DNA of 28,469 bases from Bacteroidetes bacterium GWA2_30_7 (GTDB lineage Bacteria; Bacteroidota; Bacteroidia; Bacteroidales; GWF2-33-38): the NCBI GenBank assembly GCA_001768155.1, contig MENC01000202.1, forward strand, positions 1,088 through 29,556, read 5' to 3'. This document shows positions 1-8,043 of this stretch, one piece after another. The notes under the pieces are model-generated. The model saw only the letters and a list, made by a program, of their open reading frames with translations, made no database searches and was not told the origin of the DNA. Position numbers and translations under genes: made by a program. The first letter of the stretch is position 1. Each line of letters begins with the position of its first letter.

Positions 1-87
1 ATGTCCTGAATTATTCTGATGTACCATTCTTAAAACATCTCTTCTTACTTGTGAGGCTATTTGTTTGAGTTCTTGAGTGTTTTTCAT
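1..87 (-). CDS. Transketolase N-terminal subunit (partial, 5' end only)
   Basis: The minus strand opens with an ATG at 87 and stays open to the window edge, giving 29 residues. They include IASQVRRDVLRMVH followed by a stretch ending NSGH. This is the conserved start of the split or N-terminal half of transketolase, where the His after Ser-Gly helps bind thiamine diphosphate. Transketolase moves two-carbon units in the non-oxidative pentose phosphate pathway in the cytoplasm. In many Bacteroidota and Firmicutes the enzyme is split into N- and C-terminal subunits, and this start without a long leader fits that form. Full-length transketolase cannot be excluded because the rest is outside the window. 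It lies 60 bases downstream of the DUF6973-like gene on the same strand. Confidence 0.75.
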   Translation of the reverse strand, partial: MKNTQELKQIASQVRRDVLRMVHQNNSGH

Positions 88-147
88 TCAACTAATTTTA
101 AAATAATTTATCGTAAAAATAAACTTTTAGATTGTTTAAAATAAATG

Positions 148-789
148 TTATTGGTTATTTATTGTTTTTTTTCTGAAATCTGACGAAACTATACATTTCT
201 CATTCTCCCATTTACCAAGATAATCTTCTGACTTTAAGATGCTTCCTGTGCAATTTATAAAATTTCCGTTTTTATCTTTTTTAATAATCCAAAGTTTTCC
301 GGTTATAATTTCATTTTTGATGTAGGTTTTAAGCGAATCTAAAGTTTCGTTTTTTAGAGAAATGCCAATTTGAATACCGGCATCATTATTCAAAAAATCC
401 ATCTGGCAGCTTTGTGCATCGGGCAATGTGCCATCTTCTGTGCGATGCTTTTTATAATCCAAATAATTTCCTTTTTCGTGTGCATTTCCAAGTTTTTTTG
501 CGGCTTTTATTCTTATTTCTCTAACCAGCATTGCCATCCACAAGGAATGCCTAAAGGCATCTACCTGTCCGCCATTTCCATCGCCATCAAGCAGAGAATC
601 TTTTAATTCTTCGTTTGCTAATTTTCTGGCTTCTAATGAAATTTGATTTGTTTTTTTTGCAATAAATGGATGCCAAACTACCCAGCATTTTTCGGGACGG
701 CTAAGGGCTTTGAATTTTTTGTACAAACTTTCTTGAGCAGTTATTGGGTAAATAATTGAAAATAAGATTATAAATAGTAAAAATTTCAT
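148..789 (-). CDS. Exported DUF6973-like protein
   Basis: This 213-residue protein starts with a clear signal peptide ending near ITAQ (residue 19), so it should be exported to the periplasm or beyond. The core has DAFRH at 77-81, HE at 104-105 and MDFLNNDAG at 130-138. That combination (DAFRHxxW, then a helix with HE, then an Asn-rich D-x-x-N-N segment) resembles the DUF6973 family of exported proteins, whose biochemical role is not known to me. The conserved His, Asp and Glu residues suggest a metal site, but that is inference. The gene starts 14 bases after the stop of the upstream secreted protein on the same strand, so the two are probably co-transcribed. Family assignment is from motif memory only. 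Confidence 0.6.
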   Translation of the reverse strand: MKFLLFIILFSIIYPITAQESLYKKFKALSRPEKCWVVWHPFIAKKTNQISLEARKLANEELKDSLLDGDGNGGQVDAFRHSLWMAMLVREIRIKAAKKLGNAHEKGNYLDYKKHRTEDGTLPDAQSCQMDFLNNDAGIQIGISLKNETLDSLKTYIKNEIITGKLWIIKKDKNGNFINCTGSILKSEDYLGKWENEKCIVSSDFRKKTINNQ

Positions 790-803
790 TAATTGAAATA
801 TTA

Positions 804-2183
804 TTATTTTCTGAATTTGTTGTACTCGGGGAAGCCTTTAGGCTTTTTCTCCGATTCAATTACCGATAAGTGATAAAGATTGTATAAAAGTAAATAATCC
901 AGACCGTTATAAAGACCCGAAAACCAATCTGGAGTACCATCAAATTGTTCTTCTTTTGTGTGCCAGTATTTTGCAGAACTTGCCCATCCTCCAAAATTAG
1001 ATTTTATACTATCGTTCAAACAATAGGGTCCAAATTCGGGTGCAGAATTTAAATCAATAATAACGTCGTTTATAAAATATTCATCTTTGCTGTTTTGTAA
1101 AGTTTTCCAAATAAGCAAATATAAAGGATGCCATTTTTCTTTAATAGTTACATTTAAAATTCCCTTGCCGGTATTGTTTTTTCCTGCTATCGACCATGAA
1201 TTTCCAACTGCTGCTAATGCTGCTACAAGATGTGCATGTGTATTGCTAACTCCATAAAATTGGAATGTATTCCATAACGATTTGTATGCTCTTCGCTTTT
1301 CGTAACCACTATAAAATGAATCAATTGGCTCGTCTGTTATAAACTCTGCTGCTTTTGCAAATCCGTAAGAATATGCCCTGGCATCGCCACCTAGATTATA
1401 ATCAACAAGTTCGCCATGTGGGTTATAAATCATCCAGTGCTTTGAACCAAGACTTTCGTCGTTATTTCGAATATGAGTGATTAAGGTTTTGGTAATTAAT
1501 TTAGCTGTTTTGCACGAATACGAACTGTCTGGCATTAATTTTTTTACAATTGCCAAACCCATCAACAACCCAATTGCCTCGTCCTGACTTATAATTCCTG
1601 CTTTCGGATTCCATGTATCTCTGCTAACATATATTTTACATCTTTTATCATAAGAATAAATTTCATCTACATAAGCCGGATAACCAACTCCGAATTTTGT
1701 ATTATAAACTGTACTTTTTTTGTCTAAACCAAAATTTAACTTTTCTGAATATTTTTCAAGAAAATTATATGGAACGTCTTCACGCATAAAGAAACCATCG
1801 AATTTATTTTCTGACATTCCCCAACGTTCCGATTTTTCGCATTTATCGAGTCGTATATAAGATTTTAACGCATTTTCAAGCTCATTTTCAGTTGAATCGG
1901 CATTAATTCCTTGTTTTTTTAATAAAGCATATTCCGAAGCTAATACTCCAAGATAATATCCAAAATTTATAATATGTTGTCCATAAGCTATTGTTTGCGT
2001 TCCCCAACTATTTCTTTCCGAAGCTACACATCCAACTCCTTCAAATTCGGGTTTATCGTTTACAACAAAATATTGAAGTCGTTCTCTATAAAGCCAGTAT
2101 TTTTTATTATTCAAATCGTAATTCTGAGATTTAATACTCGAAGTTATGATTAAAAGACTTAATGCTAAAATTATTGATTTCAA
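804..2183 (-). CDS. Secreted protein of unknown function (459 aa)
   Basis: I do not recognise the family. The start is TTG at 2183, chosen because it opens a good signal peptide (hydrophobic core ILALSLLIITS, cleavage near SIKSQ) and no in-frame ATG lies upstream before a stop. The mature part is about 440 residues, rich in Trp and Tyr, with many helical segments such as YGVSNTHAHLVAALAAVGNSW near residues 312-331 and a WGMSENKFDGFFMRED stretch near 122-137. The helix-rich pattern would suit an (alpha/alpha)-toroid fold like those of some glycan-active enzymes, but no catalytic motif is visible, so this is weak inference. It has no T9SS sorting domain and ends shortly after a YLLLYNLYHLS helix. 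It sits 14 bases upstream of the DUF6973-like gene, probably as its operon partner. Confidence 0.7.
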   Translation of the reverse strand: MKSIILALSLLIITSSIKSQNYDLNNKKYWLYRERLQYFVVNDKPEFEGVGCVASERNSWGTQTIAYGQHIINFGYYLGVLASEYALLKKQGINADSTENELENALKSYIRLDKCEKSERWGMSENKFDGFFMREDVPYNFLEKYSEKLNFGLDKKSTVYNTKFGVGYPAYVDEIYSYDKRCKIYVSRDTWNPKAGIISQDEAIGLLMGLAIVKKLMPDSSYSCKTAKLITKTLITHIRNNDESLGSKHWMIYNPHGELVDYNLGGDARAYSYGFAKAAEFITDEPIDSFYSGYEKRRAYKSLWNTFQFYGVSNTHAHLVAALAAVGNSWSIAGKNNTGKGILNVTIKEKWHPLYLLIWKTLQNSKDEYFINDVIIDLNSAPEFGPYCLNDSIKSNFGGWASSAKYWHTKEEQFDGTPDWFSGLYNGLDYLLLYNLYHLSVIESEKKPKGFPEYNKFRK

Positions 2184-2198
2184 ACTAATTATGTTTTG

Positions 2199-2275
2199 AT
2201 TTGCCGCTAAGGTACAAAGACGCTAAGTTTAATATCACTTAATATTCCTTTTGTGTCTTTGAGTCTTTGTGGCAT
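2199..2275. repeat. Imperfect inverted repeat of the 'CAAAGAC' type
   Basis: Two arms face each other between the TrmH gene and the 459-residue secreted protein gene. The left arm contains TGCCGCTAAGGTACAAAGAC. The right arm, read on the other strand, contains TGCCACAAAGACTCAAAGAC. The arms share the TGCC start and CAAAGAC blocks and are separated by an AT-rich spacer. Sequences of this flavour (CxAAGACxCAAAG) recur between genes in many Bacteroidota genomes. Here it could act as a weak hairpin between the two minus-strand genes. No transposase is nearby. Confidence 0.5.
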
Positions 2276-2283
2276 ATTATAAG

Positions 2284-3063
2284 TTATGATGTTCGTTTAA
2301 ATTCTGAAAATAAAATTCCTGCTGCTATTGAAATATTCAGCGAATCAATATTATTTGAATTTGAAAAACTCGGTATTGAAATTCGGTTTGTTATAAGTTT
2401 TTCGATGTTTCGAGAGATTCCTTTCGATTCGTTTCCAAAAACAATAATACCCTCTTGTTCAAGTGTTTCTTTATAAATATTATTGCCATTTAATAATGTT
2501 CCGTAAACTTTGTAATCAAATTTTGAAGAATATTCTTTTATAAAATTTTCAATATTTGTATAATAACTATTTACTCTCATAAACGAACCCATACTTGCCT
2601 GAATAACTTTTGGATTATAAACATCAACCGTTGTTTCAGAACAGACAAGGTTTTTTATTCCGAACCAATCCATTGTGCGTATTATAGTCCCTAAGTTACC
2701 TGGGTCTTGAACATTATCAAGAACTATTGTGAGTTCATTTTTTAATGCCGAAAAATCTAACTTATTTTTAAAAATCTCAGCTATTACAAGAACTTTATTA
2801 GGATTTGATAGTAAACTAATTTTTTGAAGCTCAATTTCTGATATTTCATAAATTTCAAAATTGCTATTTGAATTTAAATTATTTTGCTCTAAAAAATCTT
2901 TTGTTGCAAAAATGCTGTGTATTTTAATGTTTTGGCTTGATAATAATTCTTTCGCAATTTTAACACCTTCGGCAATAAAAAGTCCTGTTTCATTTCTTCC
3001 TTTATTAGAATGAAGCGATTTAATAAAACTTATTTTTGCTTTGCTTATCATAAATTTTTTCAT
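2284..3063 (-). CDS. TrmH/SpoU family RNA 2'-O-methyltransferase
   Basis: This enzyme transfers methyl from S-adenosylmethionine to a ribose 2'-OH in rRNA or tRNA. The frame can be opened 10 codons earlier, but the ATG at 3063 (MKKFMISKAK) gives the usual N-terminus, so I use 259 residues. Residues 1-85 match the substrate-binding SpoU N-terminal domain (FIAEGVKIAKELL). The SPOUT knot shows motif 1 at about 116-135 (DNVQDPGNLGTIIRTMDWFG, with the catalytic-type Asn and Arg), motif 2 at 208-217 (VFGNESKGIS) and motif 3 at 241-255 (SLNISIAAGILFSEF). The target nucleotide cannot be read from sequence. It is divergent from tamL, a pairing I recall as frequent in Bacteroidota. Confidence 0.9.
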   Translation of the reverse strand: MKKFMISKAKISFIKSLHSNKGRNETGLFIAEGVKIAKELLSSQNIKIHSIFATKDFLEQNNLNSNSNFEIYEISEIELQKISLLSNPNKVLVIAEIFKNKLDFSALKNELTIVLDNVQDPGNLGTIIRTMDWFGIKNLVCSETTVDVYNPKVIQASMGSFMRVNSYYTNIENFIKEYSSKFDYKVYGTLLNGNNIYKETLEQEGIIVFGNESKGISRNIEKLITNRISIPSFSNSNNIDSLNISIAAGILFSEFKRTS

Positions 3064-3182
3064 AATTGACTTAAAACCGCTGCAATAAAGCAATTATTTT
3101 TATTTTCATTTAACAAATTATAATTTTACCGCAAGTTATTTATAGTTTTGAGCATTCCTAATGCTAATTTATTTTCACAAAT

Positions 3183-5561
3183 TTGAGAAAAAAATACAAC
3201 AAATTATTGAATGTAAAAAGTGTAGTTATAATTTTTTTTGTAATTATCTCATTTTCATCTTGTCGTCCAACAAGATATGTTCCTGAAGGAAATTATTTGC
3301 TCAATAAATCTAAAATTGAAAGTAGTAATAAGCAAATTAATTCTGATGAACTCGAAAGTTATATAAAACAAAAAACTAACAAACGAATTTTATTGGTATT
3401 TCGCTTTCATTTATGGATTTATAATATTGCAAGTTCCGGAAAAGAACGTAAATGGAAAAGCAAAATTAAAGAAATTATTGGCGAAGAACCTGTTATATAT
3501 GACGATTTTCTTAAAACCAAAAGCACTAAGCAACTTTTACAATATCTGAAAAACAAAGGTTATTATAAAGCTATTGTTACTGATACTACAATTTACAAAA
3601 ACAAAAAGGCAAAAGTTGAATTTCGAATTAATTCGAATGAGGTTTATAAAATTAATAATATTGAATATCAGTTTGAAGACGATAGTGTTAAGCAAATTAT
3701 TCTTGATAATTCAAATAATTCGTTAATTAAAATAGGTTCTCCTCTTGATGTAGATTTGTTACAAAGTGAACGTAATAGAGTTGCTAATGTTATGAATAAT
3801 AATGGATATTATTACTTCTCAAAAGAATTTATTTATTACGAAGTTGACAGTAATTCATTTGAAAATGAAGCACGTATAAAAATTTCTATTAAAAAAAATG
3901 TAAGAAAAATTTCAGACGAAGAGTTTATAAACGAAAATCACAAAATATATAAAATCAGAAATATTTATGTTTATTCAGATTACGACCCAAAAGAGTTGTT
4001 ATCAGACCCAAATTTTTATAAAGAAAATTCTGACACATTGATATTTAATAATATAAATTTTATTTATAAAGATAAATTAACAGTTAAGCCGGGAATAATT
4101 TCGCAATCAACTTATATTAAGCCAAATGACATATTTAGCAAGACGATAACAGATAAAACGTATAAATCAATTTCTTCTTTACGAATTTTCAAATTAATCA
4201 ATATAGTTTATACCGATGTTAGTATCGAAAATGATAACTTACTTGATTGTTTTATTCAGCTTACACCTTTTACTCTACAATCATATACAGTTGAACTTGA
4301 AGGAACAAATTCGTCTGGGAATTTAGGAGTTGCATCAAATTTATTATATCAACATAAAAGCTTATTTAAAGGAGCCGAAATATTCGATATAAAATTCAAA
4401 GGAGCTTTAGAAGCACAAACTACAGAATTGAAAGATAATGATGGTATTATTCAAGAAAACATTCCATTTAATACTATTGAAATTGGTTCGGAATCTGGGC
4501 TGAGTTTTCAACAATTTTTATTACCGATTAGGTCCGAAAAATTTACGCAAAAATATAACCCAAGAACTAAAATATTGGTATCATATAACTTTCAAAACCG
4601 ACCCGATTATACAAGAACAATCCTAAAAAATTCGTTCGGTTACTACTGGAATGGCTCAAAATTTATCAAACATATTGTAAATCCGATAGAAATAAATTCT
4701 GTTAGAATTAAATATAATAGTGAAGAATTTATTGAATCAATTAAAGACCAATATATTAAATCAAGCTATACTAATCACCTTGTTACAGTTACCAGTTATA
4801 GCTTAATATATAACACTCAAAACATTAATAAAACTCGTAATTTTGTTTACATTAATTGGAATGCCGAATCGTCTGGCAACATTCTTACAGCAATAAATAA
4901 TTTTATTGGAACCGATACTATTGATGGTTCATATAATTTACTGGGTGTAAAGTATGCACAATTTGTAAAGTCTGAAATAGATTTACGATATTATAATATA
5001 TTAAATAAAGCAAATAATACCGTTATAAGATTTTTTGCAGGTTTAGGATTTCCGTATGGCAATATAAATGTTTTACCTTTCGAGAAAAAATATTTTAGTG
5101 GAGGAGCAAATAGCCTTCGAGCTTGGCAAGTACGTTCGTTGGGACCAGGCTCGTTTGTTGATTCACTAGGGCTTACTAATCAACTGGGAGATATAAAGTT
5201 AGAAGCTAATTTTGAATATCGTTTTAAACTTATTTGGGTTTTAGAAGGAGCATTCTTTATTGATGCCGGAAACATTTGGGCAATAAATAGTTATGATACC
5301 AGAGACGGTGCAATGTTTAAATTTTCAGAATTTTACAAACAGTCTGCAATTGGAACTGGATTAGGTGCAAGATTCGATTTTTCATTTTTTGTATTCCGAT
5401 TTGACGTTGGACTGAAAGTTCGTGAACCTCAATTTCAAAATAATCAAAGTTGGGTTATCGAAAATTTATTCGACAAAGAATGGAAGGAGAATTACAAATT
5501 AGCAAACGACAGAAAATATAGATTTTTTGCATTTAATTTTGGAATTGGTTATCCATTCTGA
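3183..5561 (+). CDS. tamL: TamL-like Omp85 outer-membrane lipoprotein
   Basis: This 792-residue protein fits TamL, the Bacteroidota lipoprotein version of the TamA/BamA translocation and assembly proteins, thought to insert proteins into the outer membrane with TamB. The start is TTG at 3183. A stop at 3165 lies in frame just upstream, and no ATG occurs before the lipobox, so TTG is the only start that keeps the signal peptide (IIFFVIISFSSC, lipidated Cys27). POTRA-like regions fill roughly residues 30-350, for example LLQYLKNKGYYKAIV. The C-terminal beta-barrel starts near 365, and the Omp85 signature YFSGGANSLRAW with following GPG is at about 637-655. The protein ends in aromatic residues (FGIGYPF), as expected for a barrel. 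No tamB is visible in the window. Confidence 0.88.
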   Translation: MRKKYNKLLNVKSVVIIFFVIISFSSCRPTRYVPEGNYLLNKSKIESSNKQINSDELESYIKQKTNKRILLVFRFHLWIYNIASSGKERKWKSKIKEIIGEEPVIYDDFLKTKSTKQLLQYLKNKGYYKAIVTDTTIYKNKKAKVEFRINSNEVYKINNIEYQFEDDSVKQIILDNSNNSLIKIGSPLDVDLLQSERNRVANVMNNNGYYYFSKEFIYYEVDSNSFENEARIKISIKKNVRKISDEEFINENHKIYKIRNIYVYSDYDPKELLSDPNFYKENSDTLIFNNINFIYKDKLTVKPGIISQSTYIKPNDIFSKTITDKTYKSISSLRIFKLINIVYTDVSIENDNLLDCFIQLTPFTLQSYTVELEGTNSSGNLGVASNLLYQHKSLFKGAEIFDIKFKGALEAQTTELKDNDGIIQENIPFNTIEIGSESGLSFQQFLLPIRSEKFTQKYNPRTKILVSYNFQNRPDYTRTILKNSFGYYWNGSKFIKHIVNPIEINSVRIKYNSEEFIESIKDQYIKSSYTNHLVTVTSYSLIYNTQNINKTRNFVYINWNAESSGNILTAINNFIGTDTIDGSYNLLGVKYAQFVKSEIDLRYYNILNKANNTVIRFFAGLGFPYGNINVLPFEKKYFSGGANSLRAWQVRSLGPGSFVDSLGLTNQLGDIKLEANFEYRFKLIWVLEGAFFIDAGNIWAINSYDTRDGAMFKFSEFYKQSAIGTGLGARFDFSFFVFRFDVGLKVREPQFQNNQSWVIENLFDKEWKENYKLANDRKYRFFAFNFGIGYPF

Positions 5562-5566
5562 TTAAA

Positions 5567-5598
5567 TTTGGAAAATAAAATAATGTTTTATAAATTTG
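5567..5598 (+). promoter_or_regulatory. Bacteroidota-type promoter of the T9SS cargo gene
   Basis: TTTG at 5567-5570 and TAAATTTG at 5591-5598 are separated by 20 bases. This matches the Bacteroidota sigma-ABfr pattern TTTG then TAnnTTTG. The -7 box ends 24 bases before the ATG at 5623. It gives the downstream gene its own promoter although it follows tamL closely. Confidence 0.6.
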
Positions 5599-5622
5599 TT
5601 TTATAACATAAAAATAAACGAT

Positions 5623-6708
5623 ATGAAAAAATTTTTACAAATCATTTGCTTAATCGTTTTAACTGGCACATTTTCAACACTAAAGGCTCAAATAACTGTT
5701 GACGAATTTGATATGCCCGAAATTAACGATTTGTTTTTATATGCAAACGACAACACAACAATTACTGATACGACATTATTAGATTCTCTTGAGTTAATAG
5801 GCAATGCAGGAGAAAATCAAACTTGGGATTTAACATGGATAAAAAATGATGTTATAGATTCAAGCTATTTTTTTGACCCGGCTACTACACCCGATTTTGA
5901 CCAATTTCCAACAGCTAATTTAGCAACTACATCTAGCGACATGGGAATGGTTTATTTATTAAAAAATTCAACTAAAATTGAAGTTCTTGGTGCAATTGTT
6001 CCTACTGAATTTGGCTCAATGACAGCACACTTAAATCAAACAATTTTAACTTTACCAAACAATTATCAAAGTCAGCATCAAGACACTTCTGTTATAGATT
6101 TTACTTTTTACTTTGGTCAACAAATAGAAGGAATGCAAGTTGATTCATTACGATTTAAAAGCACAAATTTTATTTCATCTTTAACCGATGGTTGGGGCAC
6201 TGTTACAACACCACACTATACCGATAATGTTTTAAGAGTTAAAGAAAATACAATTACTGTTGACACTACTTGGGGTTATATAATTATTGTTCCTGATATA
6301 GTAGAATACTGGATAGCATTTGAAACAAAAATTGATTCTTCGATTACATACTCTTGGTTTCCTAAACTTATGGGTTCTGCTTTAGCAGATGTTACCGTTA
6401 AGCATGATACTATAACTGAAGCTAAATTTTTAGCAGATACAAATTTGCTTAATATTAATAAATTAAATTACGATAAATTTATTTCTATTTATCCAAACCC
6501 TGCAAATAATTTTATTACAATATTAACAACAGAAAACAATTGTAAATTAGAAATTTATAACATTACAGGGCAAAAATGTATTGATGCAGTTTTAGATAAC
6601 ATAAACAATATAGATGTACAAAATTTTAAAACAGGAATTTATATTTATAAAGTTTTCGATTCTGATAATACAATTAAAGAAACAGGAAAACTTAATATAA
6701 TTCATTAA
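5623..6708 (+). CDS. Secreted protein with T9SS type A sorting domain (361 aa)
   Basis: The start chosen is the ATG at 5623, because it begins a clean signal peptide (MKKFLQIICLIVLTGTFSTLKAQ region) and lies behind a good promoter. The open frame extends 9 codons further upstream, but that part overlaps the promoter. The mature protein is rich in Thr, Asp and beta-strand-like segments, with no enzyme motif I can name. The last 75 residues start with YPNPANNF and end KLNIIH, with the pattern YxxxGxK near the middle and TGIYIYKV near the end. That is the T9SS type A C-terminal sorting domain, which directs export across the outer membrane and is usually cleaved with attachment to surface glycolipid. 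The role of the passenger part is unknown. A strong terminator follows. Confidence 0.82.
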   Translation: MKKFLQIICLIVLTGTFSTLKAQITVDEFDMPEINDLFLYANDNTTITDTTLLDSLELIGNAGENQTWDLTWIKNDVIDSSYFFDPATTPDFDQFPTANLATTSSDMGMVYLLKNSTKIEVLGAIVPTEFGSMTAHLNQTILTLPNNYQSQHQDTSVIDFTFYFGQQIEGMQVDSLRFKSTNFISSLTDGWGTVTTPHYTDNVLRVKENTITVDTTWGYIIIVPDIVEYWIAFETKIDSSITYSWFPKLMGSALADVTVKHDTITEAKFLADTNLLNINKLNYDKFISIYPNPANNFITILTTENNCKLEIYNITGQKCIDAVLDNINNIDVQNFKTGIYIYKVFDSDNTIKETGKLNIIH

Positions 6709-6741
6709 AAAAATTGGTCTCGTCAGAGACCTTTTTTATTT
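6707..6741 (+). terminator. Rho-independent terminator
   Basis: GGTCTC (6716-6721) and GAGACC (6726-6731) form a perfect 6-base stem with loop GTCA, followed by TTTTTT. The stem begins 8 bases after the stop of the T9SS cargo gene. An A-run before the stem could extend it and let it work weakly in the other direction. Confidence 0.85.
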
Positions 6742-6773
6742 AATCCTCAAATCCGCAAGTTTATCTTTAAGTA

Positions 6774-6829
6774 CCCCGATTTAGCATCGGGGAGGCAGGG
6801 TGCATCAGTCAGGTGTTTTCACCTGACTG
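6774..6829. repeat. Two back-to-back perfect hairpins
   Basis: CCCCGAT / ATCGGGG (6774-6780 with 6786-6792, loop TTAGC) is followed by CAGTCAGGTG / CACCTGACTG (6806-6815 with 6820-6829, loop TTTT). Both stems are perfect. They are GC-rich in very AT-rich surroundings, and neither has a T-run on either strand, so they are not classic terminators. They lie between convergent genes, a typical place for REP-like dispersed palindromes. Confidence 0.7.
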
Positions 6830-6866
6830 GAAGACAACAAATTACCATTTAGCCTGCGAATTTAGG

Positions 6867-7829
6867 TTAATCTAATTGATAAAATTTCAAAATTTTCTCA
6901 GCCAAAACCATCGAAACTTTATAAAACGATTCATTACTCCAACCCGCAACATGAGGTGTAATAATTACTTTATCAGAATTTAATAAATAGTCAAAATCTT
7001 CGGACAAATTTTTACAACCAAGATTTTCAAAATTATGATTTTCATATTCAATTACATCTAATCCAGCTCCTAATACTTTGCCCGAATTAATGCAATCTAC
7101 TAATTCTTTAGTATTTACAATTTGACCACGAGAAGTATTTAACAAAAAAATATTTTTCTTGAAACGATTTAAAAATTCCGATGAAATCAAATATTGAGTT
7201 TCATTAGTAAGTGGAATATGTAAACTTAGAATATCAGCCCGATTAAAAATTGTTTCTAAATCAACTTCTTGCACAAATGAATCCGAAAAATCTTTTTTGA
7301 ATTTATCATAAGCAATAACATTAACTTCAAATCCAGATAATTTTTTTGCAAAAGAACCACCCATATTACCGTAGCCGATTATGCCAACTGTTTTACCTTT
7401 TAACTCAATTCCCCAATTATCGTTTCTATTCCATATTCCTTTTTTTATTTCGTTACCCGCTTTACTAATTTTGTTTAATAAATTTAACAACAAACCTAAA
7501 GTATGTTCACCAACCGAATCTCTGTTTCCTTCGGGAGAATTAAAACACGTTATACCCTTTTTTTCAGCATAAACGGTATCAATATTTTCAAGCCCGGAGC
7601 CGGCTCTTCCTATAAATTCAAGTTTTGAAGCTTTATCAATTAATATATTATCAATTCTGATTTTACTTCTTAAAATTATACCATTATAATTTGAAATAAT
7701 TTCTTCAATTTCGGTTTTTTTAATTACTGGTTTATAATCAACCAGAAAGCCCAGTTCTTGAAGTTTAGTAATTAAATCATTGTGTATATGGTCGATAATT
7801 AAAATTGCTGAATTATTAAATTGTTTCAT
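6867..7829 (-). CDS. D-isomer-specific 2-hydroxyacid dehydrogenase (SerA-like)
   Basis: This 320-residue NAD-dependent enzyme has a substrate domain interrupted by a Rossmann domain. The nucleotide motif GYGNMG is at 152-157, and the catalytic triad can be read as Arg234 (NTSRG), Glu263 and His293 (TPHVAGW). It would interconvert a 2-hydroxyacid and a 2-oxoacid in the cytoplasm. It lacks the C-terminal ACT regulatory domain of long phosphoglycerate dehydrogenases, so 3-phosphoglycerate (serine synthesis), glycerate, lactate or another small hydroxyacid are all possible. RSKIRID and GRAGSGLENID in the N-terminal half look most like phosphoglycerate dehydrogenases. No serC or serB lies nearby. 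Just upstream, the leader repeats the AACAATTTAACAATG-type sequence around the start codon, so an alternative nearby ATG exists. Confidence 0.88.
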   Translation of the reverse strand: MKQFNNSAILIIDHIHNDLITKLQELGFLVDYKPVIKKTEIEEIISNYNGIILRSKIRIDNILIDKASKLEFIGRAGSGLENIDTVYAEKKGITCFNSPEGNRDSVGEHTLGLLLNLLNKISKAGNEIKKGIWNRNDNWGIELKGKTVGIIGYGNMGGSFAKKLSGFEVNVIAYDKFKKDFSDSFVQEVDLETIFNRADILSLHIPLTNETQYLISSEFLNRFKKNIFLLNTSRGQIVNTKELVDCINSGKVLGAGLDVIEYENHNFENLGCKNLSEDFDYLLNSDKVIITPHVAGWSNESFYKVSMVLAEKILKFYQLD

Positions 7830-7845
7830 TGTTTCATTGTTAAAT

Positions 7846-7904
7846 TGTTACATAGCAATGTATTGAGCTTAGTCGAAGTGTGCGTAACCGAAGTGTTGCT
7901 GGAT
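7846..7904. repeat. Degenerate palindromic intergenic element
   Basis: The stretch has AGCAA near 7855 and TTGCT near 7896 as outer arms. Inside are TTGAGCTTAGTCGAAGTG (a 'TGAGCxTAGTCGAAG' sequence of the kind scattered in Bacteroidota genomes) and a direct repeat CGAAGTGT. It lies in the 303-base gap between the divergent dehydrogenase and ctp genes. It looks like a decayed dispersed element; nothing in it suggests a gene. Confidence 0.4.
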
Positions 7905-7908
7905 TAGT

Positions 7909-7950
7909 AAATCCCAAATCCTAAATCCCCAATCGTAAATTCTAAATTAA
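7909..7950. repeat. Degenerate 7-base tandem repeat
   Basis: About six 7-base units follow each other: AAATCCC, AAATCCT, AAATCCC, CAATCGT, AAATTCT, AAATTAA. The unit decays towards the right. It lies in the gap upstream of the ctp promoter. The rest of this gap is AT-rich, with a possible promoter and a small open frame. Confidence 0.55.
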
Positions 7951-8015
7951 AACTGCAATTTAAAAACAAAAAAAATTGTTTCAACAAATCTTTATAGATT
8001 TCTGTAATAATTAAA

Positions 8016-8023
8016 TATATTTG
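8016..8023 (+). promoter_or_regulatory. Possible -7 box upstream of ctp
   Basis: TATATTTG fits TAnnTTTG. The matching upstream site is only TTTA at 7991-7994 (21-base gap) rather than TTTG. It lies 110 bases before the protease start and 20 bases before the small frame at 8044. Confidence 0.35.
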
Positions 8024-8043
8024 CTTGTTTATAATTTATCAAA

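Noticed and set aside
5596..5622. Nine extra codons at the start of the 361-residue T9SS cargo
   Set aside because: They overlap the promoter -7 box and would place charged residues in front of the signal peptide.
7909..7950. Short CRISPR-like array
   Set aside because: Units are 7 bases, directly adjacent and decaying, with no spacers; this is a degenerate tandem repeat.
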